A stretch of 47,727 nt of DNA from Chryseobacterium sp. S0630 (GCF_024158915.1 NZ_JAMZGF010000040.1:1-47727); one strand, 5' to 3'. Numbered from the stretch's first letter, positions 36,211 through 44,661 are shown. Notes: a model not told the origin generated them from the sequence alone. Numbers and translations: made by a program.

Positions 36211-36243
36211 AAAGCTTTGCCAATCCAAAACTGACAAAGCTTT
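36211..36243 (-). terminator. Terminator of the BlaI/M56 operon
   Basis: AAAGCTTTG and CAAAGCTTT pair over 9 bases around a 15-base loop. Read leftward it is followed by six T, 9 bases after the M56 stop. Confidence 0.75.
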
Positions 36244-36251
36244 CTGGAACT

Positions 36252-38114
36252 TTATTTTTTTGTCTCTATTCTTACTTCTCCCTGTCTAGCATCTCCTTTT
36301 TTCTGTGTGTTGACATTCACTCTTGAAATATTGTTTGTATCCAATGAATTGACATCATCCTTAGAAACCTCTCTTCCATCAATATAGTATTTGTATCTGA
36401 AATCATCTCCGGCACTTATATTGAATTTCTTCACTCCATTCATTGAAATGTTGCCACTGCCATCTTTTTTAATAAAATCAGCATGCATTACCATCACGTT
36501 TGGAGAAGAACTTACCATCGTAAAATTACCTCCTCTGAAATTTTGTGCTGTTTTTTCTGCTTCCACGCGGGCTTTTTCAGCTTCTTTTCTGATTCTGTCT
36601 GCATCAATCCTGATTCTTTCGCTTTGTACTCTGATTCTATCTCCTTCAGCACGTGCTCTGTCACCTTCTATTCTGGCCTTAGTTGCTTCTTTCATTGCTC
36701 TTTTAGCTTCGGCCATTGCTTTGCGTATCTCTTCTTTTTCCTGAGCGCTCAGATCATTATAATTAACAACTCTGTTTGTTTTAAAATAGGTTATTTTTGG
36801 TTCTTTTGGCGCTTTAGGTGGTGCAGGAGGAATTGGCATTTCTCCTATTTTTGCCGCTGCTTTTTCTGCTTTTTTTGCCGCTCTTTCTATTTTTCGAAGC
36901 TCTTTTTTACTAAGAGGTTCCATATTTTCGAGCTCCTTCATCTGATTCTTCCATTCAACAGAATTGAAATACTTATCAACTTCCACTTTTGAAGCAATTT
37001 CTCCTATTTCTGAAGCCATATTGCTTATTTCTTCTATTTTATCGCTGAAGAGATCACTTTCGGGATCCAAACCTTCCAGCTCTTTCTCTTTTTCTTTTAT
37101 TTTCTTTTCAAGCCCTGAAATTTTTGTGTGGTCTTCAGGCGATACGGTTTTCAGTTCTGCAATTTTTTCCTGACCTGATTTTTCAGGTCTTATCGTATCT
37201 TTCTTGATTTCTGAAACTACTTTTTTTATAGAAAGGTTTGTTTCTTCAATTTCTCTGTTCTTCGCATTTACCAGATAAGCAAAAGCGATAGAGAATACAA
37301 CCGGCAGGGCAAAAATTCTTCGCGCATATCCGAATTTGGTTTTTGGTTTTTGTAACATCTTAAGTCTTTTTTTAAGGTTTGAACTTAGAAACGGACTGGT
37401 AACAGGCAACTGTGTTCCGGAAAAGTGGCTTGCTAAAAGCATCTGCGCAAATGCTTTGGTGTCCGATTGTTTTACGGCTTTTTTATCAGCCAGATATTCA
37501 TGGATTAGATTAATTTCTTTTTTAATGAGATGAAAGAACGGATTGAACCAGAAAACAGAGGTAATAATCTCGATAAAGATCTTATCAAAGGAATGTTTCT
37601 GCTCAATATGTACCATTTCATGCTTTAAAATCTGTTTTCCGATATCAGAATGCAGTGTAATTGTATTCTTCCAGAACAGGTTTTTAAAATAAGAAAATGG
37701 AGCTTCGGTAAGGTCTGTACGGTAAAAATTGATCCCGTCAAAACTTTCTTTCTGAAATTGGTTTTTAAACTGCTGGATTTTGAAAATCCCATACAACAGC
37801 TTCCCTAAAAAATAGAGAGAAACCAGTCCCAGAGTTGAAAAAATAATGTTAAAATAAAGGTTACCACTGTCTATGTTTTTTTCTGTGTTAAAATTCTGAA
37901 TCTTGTCAAGAAGCATATACATATCATTATTTACCTCTATCGTAAAATCGTCTATTCTGATAAGTGGCAACAAAAGTGATATCACAATTGCACCCAGCAG
38001 ATAAAATCTGTTATAATGATGGAATGTCTTGTCTTTTAATGACAACTGATAATACAAAAATGTTACACCTGAACATAAAATAGTTTTCCCAAAGTATAAA
38101 AGTATTGCTTCCAT
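36252..38114 (-). CDS. M56 (BlaR1-like) membrane metallopeptidase with long C-terminal extension
   Basis: Inner-membrane zinc protease and sensor, 620 residues, partner of the BlaI repressor encoded 5 bases upstream. Membrane helices occupy the first 120 residues and another lies at about 265-285. The protease motif is HEMVHIEQKH (His165, Glu166, His169) with the third ligand in HEYLADKKA. There is no penicillin-binding domain. The C-terminal 330 residues, predicted to lie outside the membrane, hold charged coiled coils, including a strongly repetitive run of the form R-A-E-G-D-R-I-R around residues 480-530, then a tail YYIDGREVSKDDVNSLDTNN with ISRVNV. The tail resembles the start of a TonB-receptor plug domain (inference from pattern). 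Confidence 0.9.
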   Translation of the reverse strand: MEAILLYFGKTILCSGVTFLYYQLSLKDKTFHHYNRFYLLGAIVISLLLPLIRIDDFTIEVNNDMYMLLDKIQNFNTEKNIDSGNLYFNIIFSTLGLVSLYFLGKLLYGIFKIQQFKNQFQKESFDGINFYRTDLTEAPFSYFKNLFWKNTITLHSDIGKQILKHEMVHIEQKHSFDKIFIEIITSVFWFNPFFHLIKKEINLIHEYLADKKAVKQSDTKAFAQMLLASHFSGTQLPVTSPFLSSNLKKRLKMLQKPKTKFGYARRIFALPVVFSIAFAYLVNAKNREIEETNLSIKKVVSEIKKDTIRPEKSGQEKIAELKTVSPEDHTKISGLEKKIKEKEKELEGLDPESDLFSDKIEEISNMASEIGEIASKVEVDKYFNSVEWKNQMKELENMEPLSKKELRKIERAAKKAEKAAAKIGEMPIPPAPPKAPKEPKITYFKTNRVVNYNDLSAQEKEEIRKAMAEAKRAMKEATKARIEGDRARAEGDRIRVQSERIRIDADRIRKEAEKARVEAEKTAQNFRGGNFTMVSSSPNVMVMHADFIKKDGSGNISMNGVKKFNISAGDDFRYKYYIDGREVSKDDVNSLDTNNISRVNVNTQKKGDARQGEVRIETKK

Positions 38115-38119
38115 AAGTC

Positions 38120-38485
38120 TTAGTCTTTCTTTTTGAGTTCATCTAATAACATCTCAAGATCTTCTACTGTCATTTCATTTTTTTCAACTAAAAATGAAAC
38201 GGCACTTTTGTAAGAACCTTTAAAATAGTTTTTCACAAGGCTCTTCATTGTTTTCCCGGAGTACTGTTCTTTTGAAACCAGCGGAAAGTACTCATGCTGT
38301 CTTCCGTATACATGATAGTCTACAAATTCTTTATCCTTCAATACTTTTAAAATAGTAGAAACAGTATTCGTATGTGGTTTTGGTTCCGGGAAAAGATCAA
38401 GCACATCCTTCAGGAAGCCTTTTTCTAATTTCCATAAATACTGCATTACCTGTTCTTCTGCTTTTGTTAGAGTCTGAATTTTCAT
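38120..38485 (-). CDS. BlaI/MecI/CopY family repressor
   Basis: Winged-helix repressor of 121 residues, start MKIQTLTKAEEQVMQYLW; an upstream TTG at 38503 is open but the ATG with a preceding AGGA fits family length. The DNA-binding helices include PHTNTVSTILKVLKDKEFVD and the wing YHVYGRQHEYFPLVS. In the paradigm, activation of the BlaR1-type protease leads to cleavage of BlaI, and that region is here in SKEQYSGKTMKSLVKNYF. It heads the operon with M56, 5 bases apart, and its likely operator TACAAATGTA overlaps its own promoter at 38553. Confidence 0.93.
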   Translation of the reverse strand: MKIQTLTKAEEQVMQYLWKLEKGFLKDVLDLFPEPKPHTNTVSTILKVLKDKEFVDYHVYGRQHEYFPLVSKEQYSGKTMKSLVKNYFKGSYKSAVSFLVEKNEMTVEDLEMLLDELKKKD

Positions 38486-38507
38486 ATCCTGTTCATTTAT
38501 CAATTAA

Positions 38508-38539
38508 AGTGATATACAATCATATTATCCTATATCACT
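38508..38539. promoter_or_regulatory. Inverted repeat in the blaI leader
   Basis: AGTGATATA at 38508-38516 and TATATCACT at 38531-38539 are perfect inverted copies, 14 bases apart, in the 5' leader of the BlaI gene. It may be an operator or an RNA hairpin. Confidence 0.45.
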
Positions 38540-38552
38540 AATAAATTAGTTA

Positions 38553-38584
38553 TACAAATGTAGAAATAAAAATGAATCAAACAA
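38553..38584 (-). promoter_or_regulatory. Promoter of blaI-M56 overlapping a BlaI-type operator
   Basis: Read leftward: TTG at 38584-38582, a 19-base spacer, TACATTTG at 38562-38555. The palindrome TACAAATGTA at 38553-38562 matches the BlaI/MecI core TACAnnTGTA and covers the -7 element. Confidence 0.7.
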
Positions 38585-38779
38585 CTATTTTTTTAGTGAT
38601 AAAACGTTTTAAATACTAATCGTTTGAAAATCAACACAATAAAAATAGTTAAAATTTATTAAATTTTTAATGAATGGGAATATTTGCTGTTTATTTTGTA
38701 GAAAATCATTTAATAGTATTACTTTTTTACACTAAACAGGTCCGGTTGCTCAAAGATTTTCAACTCTTTTAGTAGCAAT

Positions 38780-38808
38780 CCTTGTCAAGGTTTTAAACCT
38801 TGACAAGG
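38780..38808. repeat. Nested palindrome repeat, CCTTG/CAAGG type
   Basis: A 29-base perfect inverted repeat with 14-base arms and a single central base. Each arm contains the smaller hairpin CCTTG-n-CAAGG. It lies in the 461-base gap 38486-38946, which otherwise holds the blaI promoter region and an AT-rich stretch with no gene that I can see. Confidence 0.7.
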
Positions 38809-38946
38809 GTCAATATATAAAAAATGAAAGACTAAAAAAATTCATAATCACAAATGTCAGATTCAAAGTAAAATTTGTCCGATTGATCAGATTTTCAGAA
38901 AAACATACCTCAAAAAGTTCTGAAATTTGAATAAAAACAAAGAGAT

Positions 38947-39903
38947 ATGAATCGTTTTTTGAAAAAATTAAAAACAAAAAATATACTGGTAATAGTACTG
39001 ATTGTCTTTATTGGAATTCAGTTTTACAGACCTGAAATTGTACAAAAGCCTATAACTGGTGAGATTCATGTGCCCAGTGATGTAAGAGCGATCCTGCAGC
39101 GTTCGTGTTTCGATTGTCATTCTAATCAGACAGATCTGAAGTGGTTTGATCAGATTGCTCCTGCTTACTGGCTGGTAGAAAATCATATTAAAAAAGGAAA
39201 ACAAGGACTCAATTTTTCTGAATGGGATAAACTGGCTCCTCCTGCACAAAATGCCAAACTTTGGGAAGCTTTTAATCAGATTAACCTGAAAGCAATGCCT
39301 CTAAAAAGCTACAAATTACTTCATCCCGAAGCAAAACTTTCTGAAAATGATATCCGCATCCTGAAAAACTATGTGACTTCTCTTGCTCCCAAGCAAAAAC
39401 CTGACACTGCAAAGGTTTCTACTTATAACAAACAGCTTCAGCAAGTCAGTAAAATGCATACTAATGCATCTAAACCATCATTCCCTACTGCACTGAATGG
39501 GATCAGCTATATTCCTGATTATAAAAACTGGAAACCGATAAGTTCTACAGAAAGATTTGATAATGGTACAATGCGTATCATATTCGGAAATGATATTGCT
39601 GTAAAAGCGGCAAAAGAGCATAAAACCAATCCATGGCCGGACGGAACCATATTTGCGAAAGTAGCATGGGATCAGATAATAGATAGTGACGGGAATGTCA
39701 CTACCGGAGCCTTTAAACAGGTGGAATATATGATTAAGGATTCCAAAAAATTCGCCTCTACAAAAGGATGGGGATGGGCAAGATTTTTATCTCCCAAACT
39801 TGACCCCTATGGAAAGACAGCAGATTTCGGCAACGAGTGCATCAGCTGCCATCGTCCTATGAAAGACAATGATTTTGTATTTACCTCTCCTATAAACCAT
39901 TAA
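38947..39903 (+). CDS. Di-haem protein: Haem_bd domain fused to cytochrome P460
   Basis: Periplasmic, membrane-anchored haemoprotein of 318 residues. A helix at about 12-27 anchors it. The N-terminal domain has RSCFDCHSNQTDLKWF with the haem site CFDCH at 54-58, the pattern of the Haem_bd family. The C-terminal part from about 180 (ISYIPDYKNWKPISST) is of the cytochrome P460 type, with DGTIFAKVAWDQ and a second site CISCH at 298-302. P460 enzymes of nitrifiers oxidise hydroxylamine; related proteins act on nitric oxide or have unknown roles. The activity here is not established. Its stop codon touches the next lipoprotein gene, and it is the first gene of a co-directional block. Confidence 0.85.
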   Translation: MNRFLKKLKTKNILVIVLIVFIGIQFYRPEIVQKPITGEIHVPSDVRAILQRSCFDCHSNQTDLKWFDQIAPAYWLVENHIKKGKQGLNFSEWDKLAPPAQNAKLWEAFNQINLKAMPLKSYKLLHPEAKLSENDIRILKNYVTSLAPKQKPDTAKVSTYNKQLQQVSKMHTNASKPSFPTALNGISYIPDYKNWKPISSTERFDNGTMRIIFGNDIAVKAAKEHKTNPWPDGTIFAKVAWDQIIDSDGNVTTGAFKQVEYMIKDSKKFASTKGWGWARFLSPKLDPYGKTADFGNECISCHRPMKDNDFVFTSPINH

Positions 39904-39906
39904 GTG

Positions 39907-40380
39907 ATGAAGAATCTGACTGTTTATTTAATAATGTGCGTATTTATTGTGAGCTGCAATTCCAAAAAACAATACGAACCCGTGAATGAAAATGCGTCCC
40001 TTCCTGAAAGCTTTGATTTTAATGCTATGAACTTAAAGGTGGTAACCTCTTCGATCAATCATAAAAAACAGACGATGATGACGCTCTACGGCACTGATTC
40101 AGCAATTGATGATTTGAAGGATAATGCTGGAAAAGTCAATGGTAAAGAAAGAATACTGGCATTGGTTACCTGGTCGCAGAAGGATGATCCTTATTGGTAT
40201 GGAGCTAAAATCCCCAATAATCTTCTGTCTGTAGAAGTTATCAAAAGTAAACTGCCTTTCTCCGAAAACTCAGAAATTCTGTATCAAAAATATGAAGGGA
40301 AAGAACTTAAGAAAGTGAAGGCAGATGGGACAAACAGAGTTTCTACAATTCTAAGTATGAAACCTTCAATCATGCCTTAA
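39907..40380 (+). CDS. Small lipoprotein linked to the P460 haemoprotein
   Basis: A 157-residue lipoprotein from ATG 39907; a GTG at 39904 is the alternative. The signal MKNLTVYLIMCVFIVSC ends in a lipobox with Cys17. The mature domain (MTLYGTDSAIDDLKDNAGKV; ILALVTWSQKDDPYWYGAKI) is not one I can name. It starts 3 bases after the haemoprotein stop, so it is surely co-transcribed. The Trp/Tyr-rich stretch and tight linkage suggest an assembly or binding partner of the P460 protein (inference). Confidence 0.8.
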   Translation: MKNLTVYLIMCVFIVSCNSKKQYEPVNENASLPESFDFNAMNLKVVTSSINHKKQTMMTLYGTDSAIDDLKDNAGKVNGKERILALVTWSQKDDPYWYGAKIPNNLLSVEVIKSKLPFSENSEILYQKYEGKELKKVKADGTNRVSTILSMKPSIMP

Positions 40381-40437
40381 CATAGGATTTTAAAATCACA
40401 TATAAAAAAATAATATTCATTAAAAACTATTAAAAAA

Positions 40438-41331
40438 ATGGAAAAATTTACATTCAGTTCAAGTCTGGTTACCGGATGCGTTTCTGCAGCGTTATTGCTT
40501 TTCACCTCTGTGGCCTGTTCAAAGGATAATCAGGATGAATCGTCTGATCCTGCCGTTAAAGAAGTACAATTGAGAAATGATGCCGGTCTTGGAAGTGTAC
40601 TGACTGATAAAGAGGGCCATACTCTTTATTATTTTGCCAATGATGCTACTGCCACCAACAATTGTACCGGAGGATGCGAACCTGTATGGCCTATCTTCAA
40701 TGTAGATAATCTTTCTGCCGAAAAACTAGGCTCCGGATTGGAACTTTCAGATTTTACGACAATAACAACGGGTTCAGGGAAAAAGCAGGTAACCTATAAA
40801 GGAAGACCTCTTTATTACTATGCACCTTTGGTGAACGGAACCAATGTAAAAGAAGATGCAGGGAAAACCGGCGGAGAAAACGTAGGAGGCGTATGGTTTG
40901 TTGCAAAACCTGATTATACTATTATGCTTACCAATGCACAACTTGTAGGACATGACAGAAAAAACTATACTTCAACGTATACGGAAGGGACGGGAAAAAC
41001 GCTCTATTTTACAGATGCTAAAGGAGTAACACTCTACACCTTTAAGAATGACAAACAAAATAAGAACAATTTTACCGCCTCTGATTTTTCGAATAATGGC
41101 GTTTGGCCCATTTATGAAACAGATAAAATTGTAGTTCCTTCCGGGCTTGATAAAACGCTTTTTGGATCTATTACAGTATTCGGAAGAAAACAGCTTACGT
41201 ATAAAGGATGGCCTCTTTACCGTTTTGGACAGGATAATATGGTGATGGGCTCTAATAAAGGTGTTTCATTTCCTACTCCGGGCGGTGTTTGGCCTGTACC
41301 TGTGAAAAATATGGCAGCAGCTATGCCCTAG
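40438..41331 (+). CDS. Lipoprotein with COG4315-type secreted repeats
   Basis: A 297-residue lipoprotein; the lipobox is SVAC with Cys27. It contains several copies of the Lipoprotein_15/COG4315 repeat, marked by GHTLYYF with CEPVWPIF, the repeat KQVTYKGRPLYYYA, then GVTLYTF and KQLTYKGWPLYRFG. Such repeats occur in secreted proteins of unknown function and always combine L-Y-x-F with G-x-P-L-Y and W-P. A weak link to redox or haem chemistry comes only from the neighbours. It is 57 bases after the small lipoprotein gene. Confidence 0.85.
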   Translation: MEKFTFSSSLVTGCVSAALLLFTSVACSKDNQDESSDPAVKEVQLRNDAGLGSVLTDKEGHTLYYFANDATATNNCTGGCEPVWPIFNVDNLSAEKLGSGLELSDFTTITTGSGKKQVTYKGRPLYYYAPLVNGTNVKEDAGKTGGENVGGVWFVAKPDYTIMLTNAQLVGHDRKNYTSTYTEGTGKTLYFTDAKGVTLYTFKNDKQNKNNFTASDFSNNGVWPIYETDKIVVPSGLDKTLFGSITVFGRKQLTYKGWPLYRFGQDNMVMGSNKGVSFPTPGGVWPVPVKNMAAAMP

Positions 41332-41357
41332 TTTTGTGTTTTTATAGAAATCTCAGT

Positions 41358-41394
41358 GCTAAATAACGGACGTGCTGCCGTGCCGTTATTTAGC
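41358..41394 (+). terminator. Terminator after the haem/lipoprotein genes
   Basis: GCTAAATAACGG and CCGTTATTTAGC pair over 12 bases around a 13-base loop and are followed by TTTTGT. The run of T is short, so read-through into the kinase gene is possible. Confidence 0.65.
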
Positions 41395-41399
41395 TTTTG

Positions 41400-41407
41400 T
41401 ATCTTTG
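41400..41407 (+). promoter_or_regulatory. Putative promoter -7 element of the LytS/LytTR pair
   Basis: TATCTTTG matches TAnnTTTG, directly after the terminator hairpin and 28 bases before the kinase ATG. Confidence 0.5.
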
Positions 41408-41435
41408 TTACTGCTTAACTGCCTGATTTTTATTT

Positions 41436-42488
41436 ATGATCTATGCAAAATATATAAATACCAACGGAAGAAAGGTATTCAGGATTGATCCGAGAATCAT
41501 TCTCTTCAGCTCTCTTTTTATGGGGATTCTGGCTTCAGTGCCCAAAATACTCCGTATGCATATTACACTGGGAGAGCTGACGATAGATTTTTCCATCTCC
41601 TTTTTATTCTCATTATTTGTATGGTATTTTAATATCTACAGTCTGCCGAAGTTTTCTATTCAGAATATATCTACGAGATTTTTCAATAAAAAACTGGTGA
41701 TCAGCTTATCCATCGGAGTAGTTGTCATGGCAGCCATAGTGCTTATTCATCATATTATATTTCCCAAGTATGGATTTAATACTATGGTGCTGATGTACGA
41801 ATTCCGGGGCGTATTGATCAATCTTACGATTTATATGTTTCTCTACCTTTTGTATCAGACTTATAATTCTCAGCAGATTAAATTTGAACTTGAACAAATC
41901 AGAACGGATAATCTCAATGCCCAATATGAATTGCTGAAGCAGCAGATTAATCCTCATTTTTTATTCAACAGTCTCAATACACTGAAATCTATGATTGACA
42001 TAAAAGATGAAAGTTCCGGGGATTTTGTGGTGAGGTTGGCAGATTTCTATCGCTTCACTTTAGACAACAGAAAAATGGATCTTATTCCCTTAAAAAAGGA
42101 GCTTACAATACTGGATGCCTACGTTTTTCTTCTGACATCTAGGTTTGAAGATGGTATAGAGTTTAAAATAGATATTCCGGAAGAGATCTTAAATTCTTAC
42201 ATTCCTCCGTTTACACTGCAGCTTTTGTGTGAAAACTGTATCAAACATAATATTGTATCACTGGCCAATCCGTTAATCATAAAATTATACAGTGATAACG
42301 AATATATTATTATTGAAAATAATTTCCAGCCGAAGAATATACCACAGGAATCCGCAGGGATAGGAATTGAAAATATCCGAGAACGTTACAAGCATTTTGC
42401 TGAAAAGGAACTTACCATCCTGCATAATGATCATAATTTCACAGTCAAATTACCCATAGTAGATGAAAGTTTTAGTAATAGAAGATGA
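41436..42488 (+). CDS. LytS-type sensor histidine kinase
   Basis: Membrane sensor kinase of the His_kinase (PF06580) class, 350 residues. Four hydrophobic segments fill about residues 23-145. The phosphorylation motif is QQINPHFLFNSLNTLKSM, the typical NPHFLFN sequence of this class. The ATPase part ends with GIGIENIRERYKHFAEKEL. The sensor is made of the membrane helices only, with no large periplasmic domain. It is read with the LytTR regulator, whose start codon lies 26 bases inside this gene. Confidence 0.93.
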   Translation: MIYAKYINTNGRKVFRIDPRIILFSSLFMGILASVPKILRMHITLGELTIDFSISFLFSLFVWYFNIYSLPKFSIQNISTRFFNKKLVISLSIGVVVMAAIVLIHHIIFPKYGFNTMVLMYEFRGVLINLTIYMFLYLLYQTYNSQQIKFELEQIRTDNLNAQYELLKQQINPHFLFNSLNTLKSMIDIKDESSGDFVVRLADFYRFTLDNRKMDLIPLKKELTILDAYVFLLTSRFEDGIEFKIDIPEEILNSYIPPFTLQLLCENCIKHNIVSLANPLIIKLYSDNEYIIIENNFQPKNIPQESAGIGIENIRERYKHFAEKELTILHNDHNFTVKLPIVDESFSNRR

Positions 42489-43230
42489 GATAAAAACCGC
42501 AAAGGCATTGGGACGGATGATCGTTGCAGTACAGCCGGAAGCTACCATAGTACAGTACATTGAAAGTGTTGCTATGGCTGTGGAATATCTTTCTGGCACT
42601 GAAACTCCGGACATTATATTTATGGATATTCAACTGGCGGACGGAAATTGTTTTGAGATATTCAGCAAGGTCAGGATAAAAGTGCCCGTTATTTTCTGTA
42701 CTGCCTTTGATGAATATGCGATAGAAGCTTTTAAAAGTAACGGAGTGGATTATATCTTGAAACCTTTTGAGAAAAAAGATATTCAGTCCGCTTTTGAAAA
42801 GATCAATAATCTTAAAAACTTTTTTCAGCACGCTCCTTCTCCCGACCAGAAACTGGAAGATATTCTGAATAATCTGACAACAGGAAGAGGAAAAACCAAT
42901 TTCCTGGTCTTTTCCAATAATAAATACAATAATATCCCTGTTGACAAAATTGCCTGTTTTTACAGCCAGTTTGGAAGTACTGTACTGGTGACTTTCGATC
43001 AGAAAGAATATTCAGTTCCACAGTCATTGGATGAGATTGGACAGCTGGTTTCAGGAGCTCAATTCTTTAGAATTAACAGGCAATATCTGATCAGCTTTAC
43101 AGCTATTGTTGAAGTGGAACATTATTTCTCCCGAAAACTTCTTGTCAGCCTGAAAATTACTACCCCCGAAAAGCCATTGGTCACTAAAGATAAAGCTTCC
43201 CGTTTTCTCCAGTGGCTGGAAGAGCGATAA
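42463..43230 (+). CDS. LytTR family response regulator
   Basis: Two-domain transcription regulator of 255 residues. The receiver domain (1-120) has the acidic pair Glu7/Asp8, phosphoacceptor Asp55 in IIFMDIQLADG and Lys100 in YILKPFEKKD. The LytTR DNA-binding domain (about 145-253) includes IPVDKIACFYSQFGSTVLVT and FFRINRQYLISFTAI. The start overlaps the kinase gene by 26 bases, so translation is coupled. The target promoters are unknown; the adjacent haem/lipoprotein genes are candidates. LytTR sites are often paired imperfect direct repeats, but I saw none that I would defend. Confidence 0.94.
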   Translation: MKVLVIEDEIKTAKALGRMIVAVQPEATIVQYIESVAMAVEYLSGTETPDIIFMDIQLADGNCFEIFSKVRIKVPVIFCTAFDEYAIEAFKSNGVDYILKPFEKKDIQSAFEKINNLKNFFQHAPSPDQKLEDILNNLTTGRGKTNFLVFSNNKYNNIPVDKIACFYSQFGSTVLVTFDQKEYSVPQSLDEIGQLVSGAQFFRINRQYLISFTAIVEVEHYFSRKLLVSLKITTPEKPLVTKDKASRFLQWLEER

Positions 43231-43376
43231 AACAATTAACTAAAAGCAGTATATAAAATAATTTAATCTCTGATTACCATTGGAGAAAGCTAATATTTTG
43301 CCCAATCAGAAATCGTTTTGGAATACAGCAATAAACAACTGAGCTCAACTCCAGCTCAAAATAAAGAACAAATAAA

Positions 43377-44048
43377 ATGGATCAAAAAAATACTATTGCA
43401 GACGGATTTATTCGCCGTAAATTTGGTTTTCTTGGTGAAGACTTTCTGGAAGAGCTCAAAACTCATGGAATCTACGACAAAATAGAAGCCAGGCAGGAAA
43501 TCATCCGCGAAGGAGACCGCGTCAAGTATGTTTTGTTTTTAATAAAAGGAGCTATTAAAGTGTATTCTCTGAATGATGGCCGTGAACTTGTATATTATTA
43601 TATCAGTGATGAAGAGAACTGTCTGATGACCTTTTCATCAATTTTTAATAATAACATCAGTAAGGTTTATGCTACTACGGAAGAGGACTCTGAGGTTCTT
43701 CTTGTTCCTCTGGCAGTGATAAGCAAGTGGCTGGTAGCGTTTCCTGCCATTAATACAATATTTTTTCATGAATATGAAAGAAGATTTTCAGCCGTGATGG
43801 ATATGATTAATGAAGCAATGTTTCATCATCTGGATACACGCGTTCTGAATTATATTAAACGAAAAGTGATTTTAGCAGGAAATCAACCTGTAAAAATCAA
43901 ACACAGAGAAATAGCAGGAAGCCTGGGAACTTCACGGGAAGTAGTAAGCCGAGTGCTGAAAAAAATAGAAAATGAAGGCAAAATCTTTAAAGATGAAGAA
44001 GGTAAAATATGGGCAGCAGATCAAATGCCTTTACCATTAAATAAATAA
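43377..44048 (+). CDS. Crp/Fnr family regulator
   Basis: A 223-residue cyclic-nucleotide-binding-fold regulator. The N-terminal beta-roll spans about 20-130 (EIIREGDRVKYVLFLIKGAI; GRELVYYYISDEENC), and the C-terminal winged helix about 150-220, with recognition helix region HREIAGSLGTSREVVSRVLK. The cysteines needed for an Fnr-type iron-sulfur cluster are not present, so oxygen sensing by a cluster is unlikely. The 146-base gap before it shows nothing clear apart from an AT-rich stretch. It precedes the glutathione peroxidase by 35 bases and may regulate it. Confidence 0.92.
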   Translation: MDQKNTIADGFIRRKFGFLGEDFLEELKTHGIYDKIEARQEIIREGDRVKYVLFLIKGAIKVYSLNDGRELVYYYISDEENCLMTFSSIFNNNISKVYATTEEDSEVLLVPLAVISKWLVAFPAINTIFFHEYERRFSAVMDMINEAMFHHLDTRVLNYIKRKVILAGNQPVKIKHREIAGSLGTSREVVSRVLKKIENEGKIFKDEEGKIWAADQMPLPLNK

Positions 44049-44083
44049 CATAATACATACATTAATATTAAAATCTTTTCTCA

Positions 44084-44650
44084 ATGAAAAAAATACTTTT
44101 TATCGGAATGGTGCTTATAGGGATTATAAGCCTTTCATCATTTATTAAATCGGATGATTCCAGAGGTACGAAACCTGCAAAATCAATTTATGATTTTAAG
44201 ATTGAATCCATCGATGGCGGAAAAATTGACTTTTCTGAATACAAAGGAAAATACATTCTTATTGTAAACACAGCATCCAAGTGTGGATACACTCCTCAAT
44301 ACAAAGGCTTGGAGCAACTTTACAAGGATTATGGTGATAAACTGGTTGTGGTTGGCTTCCCTTCTGATAATTTTGCAGATCAGGAGTTTCATGACAATGT
44401 TGATATCAAATCTTTCTGCGAAAAGAACTATGGGGTAACATTTCCGCTTACTACTTCAGTGGATGTAAAAGGTTCAAAAATCACTCCTGTATTCGATTAT
44501 CTTACCCACAAATCTCAAAACGGGGTAATGGACGCTACCATAAGCTGGAATTTCAATAAGTTTCTGATCAGCCCGGAAGGAAAATTATTAGAACATTTTG
44601 ACTCTAAAGTAGTTCCTGAAAGTGATAAAATCACTCATTATTTCAAATAA
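44084..44650 (+). CDS. Exported glutathione peroxidase family protein
   Basis: Thiol peroxidase of 188 residues with an N-terminal membrane/signal segment (MKKILFIGMVLIGIISLSSF), so it acts in the periplasm, unlike the usual cytoplasmic form. The peroxidatic Cys67 is in NTASKCGYTPQ; the conserved Gln appears in SDNFADQE (usually QFGGQEP), and Trp is in ISWNFNKFLIS. A second Cys in IKSFCEKNYGVTFP is the likely resolving residue, giving a thioredoxin-type two-Cys mechanism. It lies 35 bases after the Crp/Fnr gene and ends in a clear terminator. Confidence 0.92.
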   Translation: MKKILFIGMVLIGIISLSSFIKSDDSRGTKPAKSIYDFKIESIDGGKIDFSEYKGKYILIVNTASKCGYTPQYKGLEQLYKDYGDKLVVVGFPSDNFADQEFHDNVDIKSFCEKNYGVTFPLTTSVDVKGSKITPVFDYLTHKSQNGVMDATISWNFNKFLISPEGKLLEHFDSKVVPESDKITHYFK

Positions 44651-44661
44651 ATAATCTTTGC

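Noticed and set aside
36391..36992. Two overlapping + strand open frames antisense to the M56 gene
   Set aside because: They mirror the repetitive charged region of the M56 protein, which gives Ser/Leu/Ile-rich shadows; no independent support.
44084..44650. Assignment as a classic cytoplasmic glutathione peroxidase
   Set aside because: The hydrophobic N-terminus and second Cys indicate an exported thioredoxin-type peroxidase of the same family.
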